A DNA stretch of 64,000 nucleotides, taken from assembly GCA_905178155.1 (NCBI GenBank), contig CAJINV010000028.1:41761-105760 (forward strand), given 5' to 3'. The translations under genes were made by a program, and so were the position numbers. The notes under the pieces are model-generated. The model worked only from the letters and a program-made list of their open reading frames with translations. It ran no database searches and was not told where the DNA came from. Positions 1-11,254 of the stretch are shown here, one piece after another (the stretch's first letter is position 1; the number at the start of each line of letters is the position of its first letter). This stretch comes from Amoebophrya sp. A120 (taxonomy: Eukaryota > Sar > Dinophyceae > Syndiniales > Amoebophryaceae).

Positions 1-1442
1 AAAACTCCTCGAACCTCTTCTACGCTGCGCAACGACTGCAAATGATAAATAAGATCACGGTAGTTCCTGGTTGCAGAGCAGTTCGCGCTCGCATTGCTGT
101 TGCTCCCAACGCAACACATTGATCAGTTCGGTCTCAGTGGGGTCCCCCCTCAGCCAGCGGATCATCAAAAAAAATGAACAATCCAGGATGGATCATCAAC
201 ATCAACTTCAGCAAACAAAAGACGAGAATCAGTGTCAGGACAACTGCCTCGTCTCCCATTTTCTATATACGCTCGCTTTATTGCAAGACAAAGAAATATC
301 CCTTGTGCAAGATCATGGAGCTGCTTCAGCTCTAGACCTTCTGTACCTATTCGGGTCTACTTTTGGTTTTGACGTGTACAACATCTTACAGGAACTAAGT
401 TGGCCGGAGCTCATTTCTCTACGGAGCACTGCAGCGGAAGCTACTTTTTCTGCAAAAAAATTTGCAGTGTTGAAAACAAGTTCCAGCGCTATCTCTGGTA
501 GCGACGCTCAACAGATTAATTTGTGCTGTCATCTGTATGTATGCCTGCACAGAATCGCTATGGCGCATTTCAATTTATTCTGTAGCGCTCGGAGCCAGTG
601 TTAAAGCGGGCAACGCGCTTTCAGGAATTAATGGCCCGCGGTCACCTACACCGTCTTGCTGCCCGCTCCTACCTCGCAATCATCGATAAAAATCTGGAGC
701 AGCAGCAGCTTTTCTCCTCACCCAAGATCTTCGTTGCTGTCGGATTCTGGAAGTTTTGCACCTGCGGCTGTCAGAGCACTTCTCAGCGGTTCTACCGGCG
801 ACGAGCTCCGCTTTATCGTACCCTGCGCAGCGGCTTTTTCGCAAGAGAACTCCGCGTCTAGTTTTGCAAGCACATCCACAGAATACCCGAGAACCGCTGC
901 TGGTCCGCCCTAGACGCTGACTGAATTTCCTATTCTTGTGCCGTGGCATGTGGCTCCGAAGACAAGACTTCTGTGCCTGAGAAGTCGGTCATACGCTCTG
1001 TTGTGGTGTCGTCAGACAGCGCTCCGATAGAGGCAGTAAGCCTGTGTCGTATGTTTTCGTCGTTTTGTCCACCGGATGCCCCACTCCTTCTCCCTCTGCC
1101 CCGACTCTGCTGGGGAATGAGGTCGCATTAGCGGCGGTTGCCCGGACTGTCGCTGCCGTCCTGAATGACCGCGCACACTCCGACTCGACCAAAATGGCGC
1201 TGCCGTCGTCGCACTTTTTGATGCGCAGAAACTCGCGGACCTCCTCGTCGCGTCAAAAGCGCCGTCCACAAGTCGCCCGAAGCACCCAGGAGGTGTGTCT
1301 CGCGCCGAGAAGGACTGCCTCGGGGAAGCGGGACTACGAGTATCTCGCAGCAGCCTCATGTGCTGCAGTATTCCATGCTGCGCCTATTGCAGCTTGCGGT
1401 CGGTCTGAGATCGTGATCGCGCGAAGTGCATATCTTCCTCTA
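1..1442. other. No supported gene
   Basis: I see no convincing gene here. Open frames exist on both strands but none has recognisable motifs. Positions about 970-1060 resemble 3430-3525 (a shared stretch around CTCCGATAGAGGCAGTA), so this is probably part of the degenerate repeat that fills the first 4.6 kb. Confidence 0.5.
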
Positions 1443-2225
1443 GCGCCTTTGGTTCAGCAGGTTCGCCTGCGCCTTCTCGCGCGGGCCGGTCGGGGACGCG
1501 AGACCACGGCTTGCAGCAGCCTAGCCCCTTGCTGCGGTCCTCCGTAGCGCAGCGTCTGTTCCTCGCTGAGCCTTCGATCTCGCGAGAGGTACATCTTTGG
1601 CGGCGCCATCTTTGGCCGAGGTGGCATCCGGAACCACGCGCGGGTCGGGTTGAAGCCCGAGGCTAGTAGCGCTCGCGGCAGCGCGTTATGCTGCAGCATT
1701 CTACTCTGCGCCTGTTGGAGCGTCCATACCGAGAGGCGCTTGTTCATCGGTGACACCTTTTCGGAGCGCGAACTCACCGACCGTCTGTGCCGGGGTCGGA
1801 GCTTGCAGCAGCTCCGACCGTCTTGCGGCTGCTGCCGCCCATTCCACATGATGCAGCACGTTCCGACCAGCATCCTCTTCGGCAGCATTTTCCGATGCGG
1901 TGCCAAACTTCCGCTTTAGGGGTCTTCCAGATATTACAGTGTCTCTCGCTCGCTTCGGCTCACTTCGATGACCGGCATCACTTCCTAGAGGCAGCTTGTC
2001 TGCACTGTAATTTGCGCTGTGCTCACCTTATTCGGAAGGCGCACGCCGACGATGCGCGGCAGCGCCCGGGGGCTTGGTTCTACTATATTACCTCTGTGTA
2101 GCAGCGCATGCCGGTAGATGCCGTCCCGGTCGTACCAACAGCGCCCTTCGCCGACGTCGTTTTGGTGAGCAAGCGACGGCGTGCTATCAACACTGCCTCG
2201 CCCAGTTGAAGACGAATCTCCGTAC
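1443..2225 (-). repeat. Degenerate repeat, copy 1 (paralogue at 21.8-22.6 kb)
   Basis: This stretch aligns in the same orientation with 21820-22620, with many substitutions and indels. The best shared reading frame is on the minus strand: both copies keep a piece reading SENAAEEDA and a later piece reading GEFALR-GVTDE-APLGMDA, but copy 1 contains stops and frameshifts. It looks like a decayed coding repeat or gene family member of unknown function. No transposase or reverse transcriptase motif is visible. Confidence 0.55.
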
Positions 2226-3445
2226 CGGGGGTGAGGGAGGCCGGCAACGTGATTCTGTCCCTGAGGCTGGAGTCGTCGGAAGGAGGCTCAGGAGGTAGCA
2301 CCACCACGACCGTGCGTTGATGAAAAAAATTCGTATACAAGTCAGCACATAGTACTACCCGTCTCATCATAGAAGAAATTGCGTCTTTTTTGAGCGAGCG
2401 GGCAGGGAGTACTGCTGTAACTGTGTTGTGCAGTGGTACGGTAGCCGTATTAACTTGTTCATGTTCATGTTCTGTATCTGTAGCTGTACAGCAGTATGCA
2501 TGACAAAAAAGATATCCGCGTCTGCTAGTATGAAAGGCGTATGCCAAATGATTTGCATCCATCGGGATCGGTGCTGTATTGCATTTCATCTTTTCTGTCT
2601 GATAAACCGGCAGGGTGCCACGGAGACTCCAATAGCAGTCTCCTTCTGGCGATCAACCCGCGCATAGCCGAAGACCTCCGTATTCAGTTGCGTGAGAGAC
2701 GTCTCCGACTGGAGCTGCAGACGCTCCGGATCGTAGTGGCCACACGGAATCAGCTGATCTTTCGGCGATCGGAAATAGATTAGTTTGAGCGCGTCGCTTG
2801 ATCCAGCAGGGCCTGCGCTGTCTCCGGCCTCAGCGGTGAATTCCTTTTTGTTCCACACAGCCGCTCCGCAAAAGGCAATGCGGGCGCTTCAGGCAGATGC
2901 GGGCGGAGAACGGGCGCGGAAGGGAGACGTCGAACCCCGCTTCAGTGCCCCCGTTGCCGACAGGTGGTTTCCGCAGCTTCAGCATTGCTTGCCCCCGTTG
3001 CCGACAGGTGGTTTCCGCAGCTAAATTTTCGTACGAGGCAACCACTGCAACTGTAGGTCGCTGCCCTCGTGCGCGGGATCGTTGCACGTGCGACCGGAAC
3101 ATGACGGTGAAAACGCGCCGCATACAAAAGCTCCTGATGATGATGATGGGCAGGAGGAAAAGTGTCGCCCTGCTTGTTGCGCACAAACCGAATGATACCG
3201 CATATACCACCACGACACCGAGGGCACGCTCACGAATTTGTGGCTCCAAGACGAAGTGAGTCTATCACGTCAACATGCTGGTCGCAGAAATCCCGGATTG
3301 CCCAGATAAATTCGAGCGCGCCGTGGTCGACAGAGGCCGACGACGGTCCATGCACAGCAACTGCAGCACCAAGATATCCTCCGGTGAAACCACAGCCCCT
3401 TGCTTATCGAAGGCGATAGCTCTGTGTCTGTGCCTGAGAAGTCGA
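2226..3445. other. Non-coding or degenerate stretch with 44-bp tandem duplication
   Basis: No gene is supported. Two copies of a 32-bp word beginning GCCCCCGTTGCCGACAGGTG start at 2947 and 2991, a 44-bp period. The rest continues the GC-rich degenerate repeat region. Confidence 0.45.
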
Positions 3446-4072
3446 TCAACATACGCTCTGCCATAGTACAGCGCTCCGATAGAGGCAGTAGGCCTGTGCT
3501 GTACATTCTCGTCGCTTTGTGCGCAGGAGGCCGCGCTCTCTGTGCCTCTGTCCTCCGCGAGGACGTCGCAGGACTGAGTGAGGTAACATTGGCGACGGCC
3601 GCCTGGGCTGTCGTAGAGTCCTAAGCACCCTGGCGTACTCCGATTTTTCTCGATGGCGCGATCGTACCCGAGTTTGAGTCGTTTTACGAGCTGGCTCCTC
3701 CTCCGTTGCCAGCATCAGAACCTCCACGAGGACTCCTCGAAGGTGTTTTGAAGAATTGGAAAATGTCGTCGCCTTCGCACATTGAGCTAGATGATCCCCG
3801 CTCGACACCGCAGCGCCAGTAAAGGAGGCATCACTCCTTTTTGTCACCGACCCGACCTGGCTTTCGCCGTCGAACACAAAGACCAGTACTGGTAGTGGTC
3901 GGAATTGAGAATGAGAAAATTCGTGGCTCAGGATCGGCCTAGCATCTTCATGTGTGGTAGTAGCTGCAGTATGGCGACCTGCTTTCTCGTGCCTCGCCCG
4001 CCATCCGACGACGAAATTGCGTAATTTCCGCAAATCTGGACGACCTCTCTTGCCCCCGTGTTGCACGACCAC
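3446..4072 (-). pseudogene. ORF remnant in degenerate repeat, unknown
   Basis: A 208-codon minus-strand frame with no recognised domain. Its first half, with motifs such as NFVVGWRARHEKAGRH, reads like protein; the C-terminal third is Arg-rich and looks like random translation. It follows the ORF at 4101-4604 on the same strand, so the two may be remnants of one gene. It could equally be a chance open frame in GC-rich DNA. Confidence 0.25.
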
Positions 4073-4100
4073 TCGGCACAGGGCGTAGCTCGCCAGCCTT

Positions 4101-4604
4101 TTACGGAGAGAAGCCCGGCGCTGAGAGATGGATCGGCTGCACTAAAGTAGCTTCTTTATCATCGGCGGAGAAACGTTTACTAGCAGAGGGACGTCGCAGC
4201 AATTTCATTCTCGACCTCAGCTGGTGAATGGGCGCTTTTTCACTTCGACGTGTCGTTGTGTAGTAGCTCTTGCCCTCCACCGCAATAGCGGGTGCGCCAC
4301 GCGCTTCTACTTTTCTTGTCGGCAATAGAAATCCACCGTCGGATGGCAAAATCATGCCGGCCTCTTTCAGCATCTCGCGAGGGACCTCGTGCACACCGAC
4401 ATCAATGTGATCGCTGACGAAAGCCGGTTTGTGTAAAACTAAAAGTTGCTTCGTCCCCCGTTGGGGTAACGCTACTAGTGCTGCTAATGTGGTCCCTGGC
4501 TGTGCCACTTCTGGCCGCCGCCCGCTGGGAAAAACCTGTGTTATTTCATGATGATGACCACGCTGCGCTCGAGTTACAACACACGAGCACGCTCCTTGTG
4601 CCAC
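4101..4604 (-). CDS. Unknown 167-residue protein, possibly part of the repeat
   Basis: An ATG-initiated 167-residue frame with protein-like composition: a hydrophobic stretch near residues 38-50 and a segment VHEVPREMLKEAGMILPS around residues 70-90. A related piece (VLHEVPREVLK, minus strand) occurs at about 22840-22910, inside the second copy of the repeat, so this is probably a member of a small repeated family. I do not recognise the function. No introner is seen in it. Confidence 0.35.
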   Translation of the reverse strand: MAQGACSCVVTRAQRGHHHEITQVFPSGRRPEVAQPGTTLAALVALPQRGTKQLLVLHKPAFVSDHIDVGVHEVPREMLKEAGMILPSDGGFLLPTRKVEARGAPAIAVEGKSYYTTTRRSEKAPIHQLRSRMKLLRRPSASKRFSADDKEATLVQPIHLSAPGFSP

Positions 4605-4840
4605 GCAGGACAGCTCTCGTTTCGCGCGACACTAGGTAGAGGCACACCGACTTTCAGAAGCTCCTGCTTCCGCATTCAGATGCGGGCTCAATTTCTTCGG
4701 ATAAAAGTGCAGCAAAGACCGAACTTGAAAGACGTCGCCGGTCTTCTCAACCGGTTGGAGATCGATATACGCGAGCGCCGTCTGCCGACATTTGCGCGGC
4801 GCGCCCAACTTTGTGACAGCGCTGCACTGCGCACCCTGCA

Positions 4841-4975
4841 CCTGTTCACACTTGTTCACACTTCGCACTTGTTCACACTTCACACACGACCACACTTCAC
4901 ACATGATCACGCTTCACACATGTTTACACTTCGCACTTGTTCACACACACTTCACATCCGTTCGCACTGTGCACT
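4841..4975. repeat. Degenerate TTCACACTTG-type tandem repeat
   Basis: About thirteen imperfect units of roughly 10 bp built on CACTTGTTCACACTTCACAC. The unit is not a known telomere repeat and is too irregular to be one. Confidence 0.85.
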
Positions 4976-5055
4976 TGCCGGTTCAGAAAATCTTGTCCGA
5001 CCAAAAAGTCGATAAAATCGTGGCTGTGCGTGTCTTAGCATCATCGCTGGTGGTG

Positions 5056-5128
5056 TCGATGAAGATGATATCGATGATGATGCCGACGATGATACCGATG
5101 ATAATACCGATGATGAAGATCAAGATGT
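5056..5128. repeat. GAT-rich microsatellite
   Basis: Interrupted repeats of GATGATACC and GATGAT type. No coding context is supported. Confidence 0.8.
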
Positions 5129-5200
5129 CGCCACAAAACATGCGACATATGGAAACAGCAAAAAAACAAAAACACTACGCCCACAACTGTGCGCCGCTGC

Positions 5201-5268
5201 CGCCGACCTGTAAATGTCGCCGACCTGGAAATGTCGTCGACCTGTAAATGTCGCCGACCTGTAAACGT
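5201..5268. repeat. 17-bp tandem repeat, four units
   Basis: Four head-to-tail units of CGCCGACCTGTAAATGT with one or two substitutions each. Confidence 0.9.
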
Positions 5269-6371
5269 TTTTTCTTCGTGTCTTTTCGGAGCTGTTTTTT
5301 CCGAGTGAGGAGGTGATTGAAAAAGAACAACTTATTATGCGGAATCGAAATAAAAAGTGATCACTTCAAAAACAGGCTTTTGCGCGAGCCTCAGTCAAGA
5401 ACTTGACAAATATACCTTCGCCCTGGCATCCGCGTCCGCAATTCCATCGCCTTCGATCATGTGTGGCCATTTTTGTTTTGCTTTGATGATGGGCCCAACT
5501 GTGAGGTCTGGGCTGTAGATGAGTCGATTAGCTTTCCTGTCCTGCTTTGGGTTTGGGAAATGAAAAAAAAACGGCTCGCGTGGTGGATGAAAGTCGTATA
5601 GTGAAAAAATGGATCTGGATGCATTTGAAGGCGATGCTGATCTTCATCTTTTGCGCCGAATCGATCTGATGCGAGTTGTACTCTGGATCTGTGTCATATT
5701 GGCAAAAGTAGCTGATCTTCTGTGGAAGGTTGGGATCGTTGTGCTTCTGCACACTGCACAAAGCCGAGCAGTAAACTGTGATCCGCCAAAATAATGCCTC
5801 TCTCTCAGTATTTTGTTCTACGGCATTGTTCAAATCGGGGCAGCCTGATCATTTCTCTTCGTAAAAATCGTAGTAAAGCTCACAGAGTGCTGGCTTTGCT
5901 GGAGAAGGATCCTGATACTCGACAAGAACAGAAGAATACATCCTCGGAAGGCAAATTGTCGATGGCCTGGCTTTGCTAACTCTAGAGATCGGATCTCGTC
6001 CTTTATGCTGTGTGATCTGTTTCTGATTTTGGACTTGATTCATCGGGATCATCAAAGCTGTGAAGATTAAGGAGTCATTTTTAAATTTCCAGATCTGCTC
6101 ATTCGAGAAAGATCTCAGAACCGACACTATTGACGTTGATTTCTTTCTGTCTTTCTTGTCGTGCCTGGGCATGGCGTCAAATGTTCCAGGCCTTGAAAAC
6201 GCCGAGTATATGTATATCTTCGTCGCGGAGTTGTAACGATGTACTTTGACTGTGGCAAAATTTTTGTTTGCACCATTTTCGCAATTACGACTTGGATTTT
6301 TTAGGCCGGGGAAAAATGAATCGATGATCCGCCATTGCCATCGCGATATCCTACGCAGTCTGGCTTTACAA
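5269..6371. other. Intergenic, downstream of the acidic-protein gene
   Basis: A-T-richer than its left flank. Open frames of 101-179 codons occur, but they lack motifs and sit immediately 3' of the minus-strand gene that stops at 6372. I read this as 3' untranslated and intergenic DNA. Confidence 0.5.
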
Positions 6372-7789
6372 TTACATTTCCATAGCAAAGTCTTCCTCCT
6401 CTTCCATGTTTAAAAACTCCTCCGCCTCATCGTCATAGTTTTCCGACTCCTCATATTCGTACTCCATTTCGACGTCCTCTTCCAGAACCTCCCCATCCTC
6501 CTCGTACTCGTCGTCGGCATCGACATGCTCACCCACCTCCTCGTGATACTGCTCGCCCCCTTCTACATCGACATTCTCCTCCACCAGTTGCCTCTCGTCA
6601 AAACCGGACGAGACCTCCGCAGCAAGAGCTTCCGGAGCATCGGCGAAGTTGTTGCCATTGCCACCACCGCCTATCGAAAAGTTGTCCGTGTTGAAGGTAC
6701 CGGAAGTGCTTGGGCTTGTAGAGGCGGTGGTCGCCGGGGTTTGGGGCGCGAACATCTGCTGGTCCAGCATTCCCTCTTTCGAGCGGAACACCTGGTTCGG
6801 GAAAATCACACCTTCATCCAACCACTTGTGCAAGCACGGACGGCAGTGCAAGTCCTTAAAAATGACCTCCGAGCAGTAGCGGGCCTGCAACACATCCTCG
6901 TCATCGGATTCCTCTTCGGAGGACATTTTTTCCTCGTTTTCCGCAGACAGTTCCCCGTCGGTGTCGTTTTCGGAACGGTTGTCGCCATTGTTCTGTTGAT
7001 CGTCGTTTGCATCATCCGCATTTTGTTGTACCTGTTGCTGATGTCCACGTCCAGCAGCAGCAACGCCCAGGTCAATATCATTTTGTGCTCCATAATTGTC
7101 GTTTCTTCTTCTTCTTCTTCTTTCGATTCCCTCCTCCATCATCCGCACAACCCGCACCAGCGTGGGTCGCCTTTGCATTGCAAAAGTATCGTACTAGTAT
7201 AAATTGCATTACAAATTTTTCCAAAAGGAAAAAGGGAATTTGTAATGCTGATTCAGCTAAAAAGAGAGATTTGTGATGCATGACTGCAATTACTACGAGT
7301 GCGATACTTTTGCACAGGATATCGACCGTGCTCCAGCAAGCCGAATTGTATCAGACATCTCTTCCGCCAGTCTGGGGGGGTATACGGTGCAAAAGTATCG
7401 TTATCGTATTCGTTTTCGTACAAGAAGTAGAAACCGCATGACAAATTTCCTCAGCATGAGAAATGGAATTTGTAATGCGGATTTACATTGAGAAAGAAAT
7501 CTGTAATGCATGACTGCGATAGTACAACTTTTGCAATGCATAACGGTTCAGCTTCAGCAAAACGTCGTACTCCTCGACCTCGTCCAACCGTCCCAGTCTC
7601 CGGTTCCTCCCCGAACAAATCGTCACTGTGCATCGCGTTTTTATTCGGTTGAGTCGCCTTTGCTCCTCTTCCCTTCTCTTTTGTCGCTCTTCTGCTTCCC
7701 GTTCTTGCCGCATCATATCCGAACAACCGTACCGCTGCTCTTCCGGGGACAGTTTGAGCCAATCTTCGTGAAATCGTCCTCTTCCCTTT
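6372..7789 (-). CDS. C-terminal part of host acidic coiled-coil protein, split by recombinase array
   Basis: Exons (minus): 7789-7540, 7381-7325 (57 nt) and 7169-6372, separated by two family-A2 introners. Removing one introner plus one flanking direct repeat (TAT, then CGA) keeps a single frame through all three. The product has a charged coiled-coil-like segment (MMRQEREAEERQKRREEEQ), a Cys/His-containing stretch (CSEVIFKDLHCRPCLHKW) and a C-terminal tail of about 80 mostly Asp/Glu residues ending FAMEM. The function is not recognised; a nuclear or chromatin role would be a guess from composition. The upstream coding half is at 13976-14146, beyond 6.2 kb of recombinase modules. The frame through the 28-bp core at 7762-7789 is the same in both halves. 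Confidence 0.75.
7170..7324 (-). mobile_element. Introner, family A2
   Basis: Terminal inverted repeats containing TGCAAAAGTATCG at both ends, flanked by CGA direct repeats. Excision joins GGT to CGA-CCC in frame. No GT-AG border fits. Confidence 0.85.
7382..7539 (-). mobile_element. Introner, family A2
   Basis: Inverted ends around GCAAAAGT; TAT is duplicated at both borders. Excision joins codons Asn-Arg-Tyr to Thr-Pro-Pro in frame. It isolates a 57-nt exon between itself and the 7170-7324 copy. Confidence 0.8.
7762..7789. other. 28-bp core site 1 (candidate attachment site)
   Basis: First of nine same-orientation copies of a 28-bp sequence beginning ATCTTCGTGAAATCG and ending TCCCTTT. 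Here it lies in frame inside the host exon (minus strand reads KGRGRFHED). To its right begins the module left-end word GATGTGATGATAAATAATTT. Confidence 0.8.
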
Positions 7790-9191
7790 TCACACAGCAC
7801 AGGATGTGATGATAAATAATTTATGTCACAGCTGACATCCCGCCTCACAGCTGACATCCCGCCCTCCTCCTTCGCGCGGAAATTCCTCAAGCACCACGGC
7901 CTCCTGACGGTGAACGCGGTTGCGTCAGCAAATTTCGACAAAAGTAAGTTGTTCCAGGCGCTGACCCCGTTGGCGCAGAGTGAGGTGAGGCAGTTGATCC
8001 TAGCCTATTATATATTTTGTTACTATTCTCGTGTACAACTACAACGCTAGATATTGATATTTCTTGTTATGCTGATCGATAGTTGATCCGTATCCAACTA
8101 GCGCTTATGCTGAGTACGCCTCTGCGCAGAATCTGGGTGCTGCTTGCTGCAGCAGAAATTTATTACAAGTAGTAACGCGCTGATGAATATGAGTTGTGTT
8201 ATCTTTGAAGTTAAGTGCCTATCTGTAAAATTATGTGGACCTAACAAGACCAAGACCCAACAAAGAATACGATCCAGGTAGAACAAAATACAAAATGTTT
8301 ACTGACCTACTCAAGGTCGTACGTGGTTAGCTTGGGGGTATCTTTATCTTCTTATTCTTTAGCCATTGAGGCTACTCCTGTTCGTGTCATGAGGTGCATG
8401 CCATGCATCTTATCCTCATCATCATCTCCATCTTCAGTATGTGACCACCATCACATTTCCATCTTTCACTATCGTGCTATCTACTTTGGATCGTTCGTAT
8501 TGGATCTTGGGGCATGTGCTGAGTGCATTGCAATAAATTAGTAAGTTGCCTGAGTGAGAAGTGAAAGTAAACTGCACGCGCATCCACATAAAGTGCTACG
8601 CATAAGAGTAACATACATCATGGACGATATCACATGACAAAGCCATTGACTGGGAACATAATCGTGTGAGATTCTGAGTGACCAAATGCGCAGACCTAGC
8701 GCTGCCACCTTTGGTGAGACCAGCACGAAGCAGCGTGTAGCGAAACTCACTGTTTTCAAAGCTCTGGTCGGTGCGGTTAAATGCTCTGCCACACAAGTCG
8801 CAGTTGTCTCGCGCTAAGAATTCAAGGTCTTGTTTTTTTTTTAGTTTATTCTCTCTCATGTCGCTGTCGGTGTCCGCATGCACATGGATATTTAGCGCGC
8901 GCGTAGCTCTCGGTCCATCGTTACATCGCGTCCTTCCGGCACGTGACCAAGCTGAAGATGCAAATCGGTGGCGGACTTCGGTCGATGTGTGATTCGGTGT
9001 TTCTCCTTTCGTTTCTTGGGGTTTGGACTTGTGTCACTGTTGTTTTTTCCTGGGGTACTGTTTGCATCTTCGCCTCCGGATATATGACTGGGATTAATTA
9101 GACACTCACGTAAGTAGCACTCCCTTACTTGTAGCCACTAATTATTACATTGATTCCTAGTCTCGTCCTGTAATGAGACTCCGCTGAGCCA
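7790..9191 (+). mobile_element. Module M1 of the recombinase array, no intact gene
   Basis: 1.4 kb between cores 1 and 2. It starts with the same left-end word (GATGATAAATAATTT) as the recombinase modules, then a 19-bp word (TCACAGCTGACATCCCGCC) repeated twice at 7826-7863. A plus-strand frame at 7823-8050 contains a protein-like segment (FLKHHGLLTVNAVASANFDK) that runs into a possible GT donor. A minus-strand frame at 8596-8883 contains CDLCGRAF, reminiscent of half a zinc finger. Neither is complete. Probably a decayed, non-autonomous module. Confidence 0.5.
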
Positions 9192-9219
9192 ATCTTCGTG
9201 AAATCGTCCTCTTCCCTTT
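9192..9219. other. 28-bp core site 2
   Basis: Identical 28-bp core, preceded by TGAGCCA as at cores 1 and 15187. The right flank (AATGCACAGATGAATGAATAAA) is only loosely like the module left-end word. Confidence 0.8.
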
Positions 9220-10750
9220 AAATGCACAGATGAATGAATAAAGAGGCTAGAATGCGAATGAGATGAAATGAAGCCTAATAAGTACTAGATGAATGCGTGG
9301 AGACAAAAAACGTAAGAAATAGTAGGACTGAGTGAGAATCTGAAACGTAGGATCTGTCTTACAGTAAGAGAGTGAGCTTCGATCTTGTCGCAGAGTGTTA
9401 CAAGCATCGCTGGTCATCTCTTGCCTCGACACAAAACTTCTGAAACACAAAGTCGAACTTGTAAAGTACTACTAAATCTAAATCCAGACTACGAAATAAG
9501 CATGACAAATTGATTGCGAGTGAAACTTACTGAGAAAGAACCTAATACGACGTCTATCTAGCATGATAAATTTTGTGTGCTTAAAACGCGCTCTGTTTCT
9601 GAATTTAAATCCAGTGGTCTAACCTACATCTACGAGCACATCCTGACAACAGAAGTCAGCTCTTCTTCCCAGAACGCTTCTCCTCTTCTCGTTGTGGGCT
9701 GCCCGCAACCGCTGCGGAGCTCTCGGTCTCGTACTACTCCTGGCGTCTACGCACTCGATCCCGAGTGTGCGCAACTTCTGCTGGCGATTTCTACTTTTGC
9801 TGCGCCGTCTTCCCCGCCTGCCCGATGGCAAGCGCCTAGCACTACTGCTGGGCCTCTTTCTTCGTCTTCTTCGCCGGTTTCCGCGGTGGTGCTTGCTGCC
9901 TTGCTGGTCTGGTCTGCTTCCGGTGCTGGTGGCCATATGTTTTCATGCTTCTACTACAAAAACATATCTAGCGCGGCCCTTGTTCCTCTGCCTTCTTTTC
10001 TTTGTTCGCGTAGCTTTTCCCAGTCTTTGGGCGTAGTCCTGCTGTCAGCAAATTCGACGGGTTGCGCTTTAGTCCGGCGCGGTCCTCGAATCTTGCAACA
10101 ATCTGGGCACTATCTTTCGCTTCGCTTTTCGTCCTTTCCTAGCCTAGTAGTGCGACCCAGTCCCTTTGTAGTTGCTTCTTGCCGAGCATCTACACAAGGC
10201 GTCTAGTTCTAGCACTACTGCAAGCTTGTCGGTTTCCTGCGTAAAACCTTCTTTGTGACGTAGAAAGTTTTCACGCCAGGCAACCTAGACAATTTCTAAA
10301 CGATCCAACTGCTGAGGATTCAGATTTTACGACCCAACTACGCGGCAGTTGGGCTCATAACTCTGTTGGGAAATAGTCCCAATCCTGTTTGGCAGTGGTC
10401 GTTGGATCCAGTTGGAGTGAACACAGGGCGTGTTCCAAGTCTAATCTCCATGAGCGGAGAGTATCTATCTACGATGGCACGGCGTCAATTTCTAGTCTCT
10501 ATTCAGTAACAAGTAGCCATCTTGGCCCTGTCTAGTGTGTTCGTGTGTTCATGTGAGTGCTGTGCATCTATTTCCCTATCTAGTGACCTAAGCATTTTTG
10601 ATTTTCCATGAACCTAGCTACTTGGCACGATTTTCCTACCTATTTTGTAGGCCTATGATCATTATGAGTTCTTGTACGATTTGGATCCACGACATCAGTA
10701 GGATTGGGGATTTTACCGATCCAAACACGCTGCTCTTCCGGGGACAGGTA
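9220..10750. mobile_element. Module M2 of the recombinase array, no gene recognised
   Basis: 1.5 kb between cores 2 and 3. The longest plus frame (9577-10206) and its antisense partner are Ser- and Arg-rich and do not resemble a protein I know. Two adjacent short hairpins are present: CCCAACT/AGTTGGG at 10333-10353 and TTGGGA/TCCCAA at 10366-10382. Just before core 3 there is an 18-bp fragment (GCTGCTCTTCCGGGGACAG) matching the host exon next to core 1. Confidence 0.45.
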
Positions 10751-10778
10751 ATCTTCGTGAAATCGTCCTCTTCCCTTT
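10751..10778. other. 28-bp core site 3
   Basis: Identical core. The left flank carries a fragment of the host exon (CTCTTCCGGGGACAG); the right flank carries the module left-end word. Confidence 0.8.
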
Positions 10779-11254
10779 TACGCAACACAGAATGTGATGA
10801 TAAATAATTTGCCTCGAAATCCTATGGCACCCGATGCAAGTTGTAGCTGTAGCTGACTGATGTTGATAGTGTGTGTTGCCCGCTGCTGATGCTTGGGCCA
10901 GGAGTGCAGAGACCCTTAAGCTCCTGATGGTGCTGAAGCTTGTTCTTTTCTCTCGTGAGTCGTATTTTCGTCGATGAAGCATGACGAATGATAGTCTGCT
11001 TCTATCGTACATCGCTCGACTGATGTCGTCAAATCGTTATTGCCATCGTTGAAATGAAACTACACTCGCTGGTCGTTGTCGTTGCTTGAGTGAGCCGATG
11101 TGTAAAGCATACTTGGGTTGCAAAAGATGAGCGCTGACAGAAATTACATCAGAAATAGTTGCTATCTGTTACAGTTGCTGATAGTTTAAAGCTACTAGTA
11201 CGCATTCTCCTTTTGAAGTTGGTTTTGAATCTGTACGTGCTGAGCAAAAGCAAG

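Noticed and set aside
4841-4975. Telomere-like repeat
   Set aside because: Units of CACTTGTTCACA type are irregular and interior; no TTTAGGG- or TTAGGG-type unit is present.
5849-6388. 179-codon minus frame after the acidic-protein gene
   Set aside because: It starts inside the last codons of that gene in another frame and has no motif; best read as 3' untranslated sequence.
10713-11012. Minus-strand frame over core 3
   Set aside because: It only reads the core and module leader in reverse; no protein-like sequence beyond the core fragment of the host exon.
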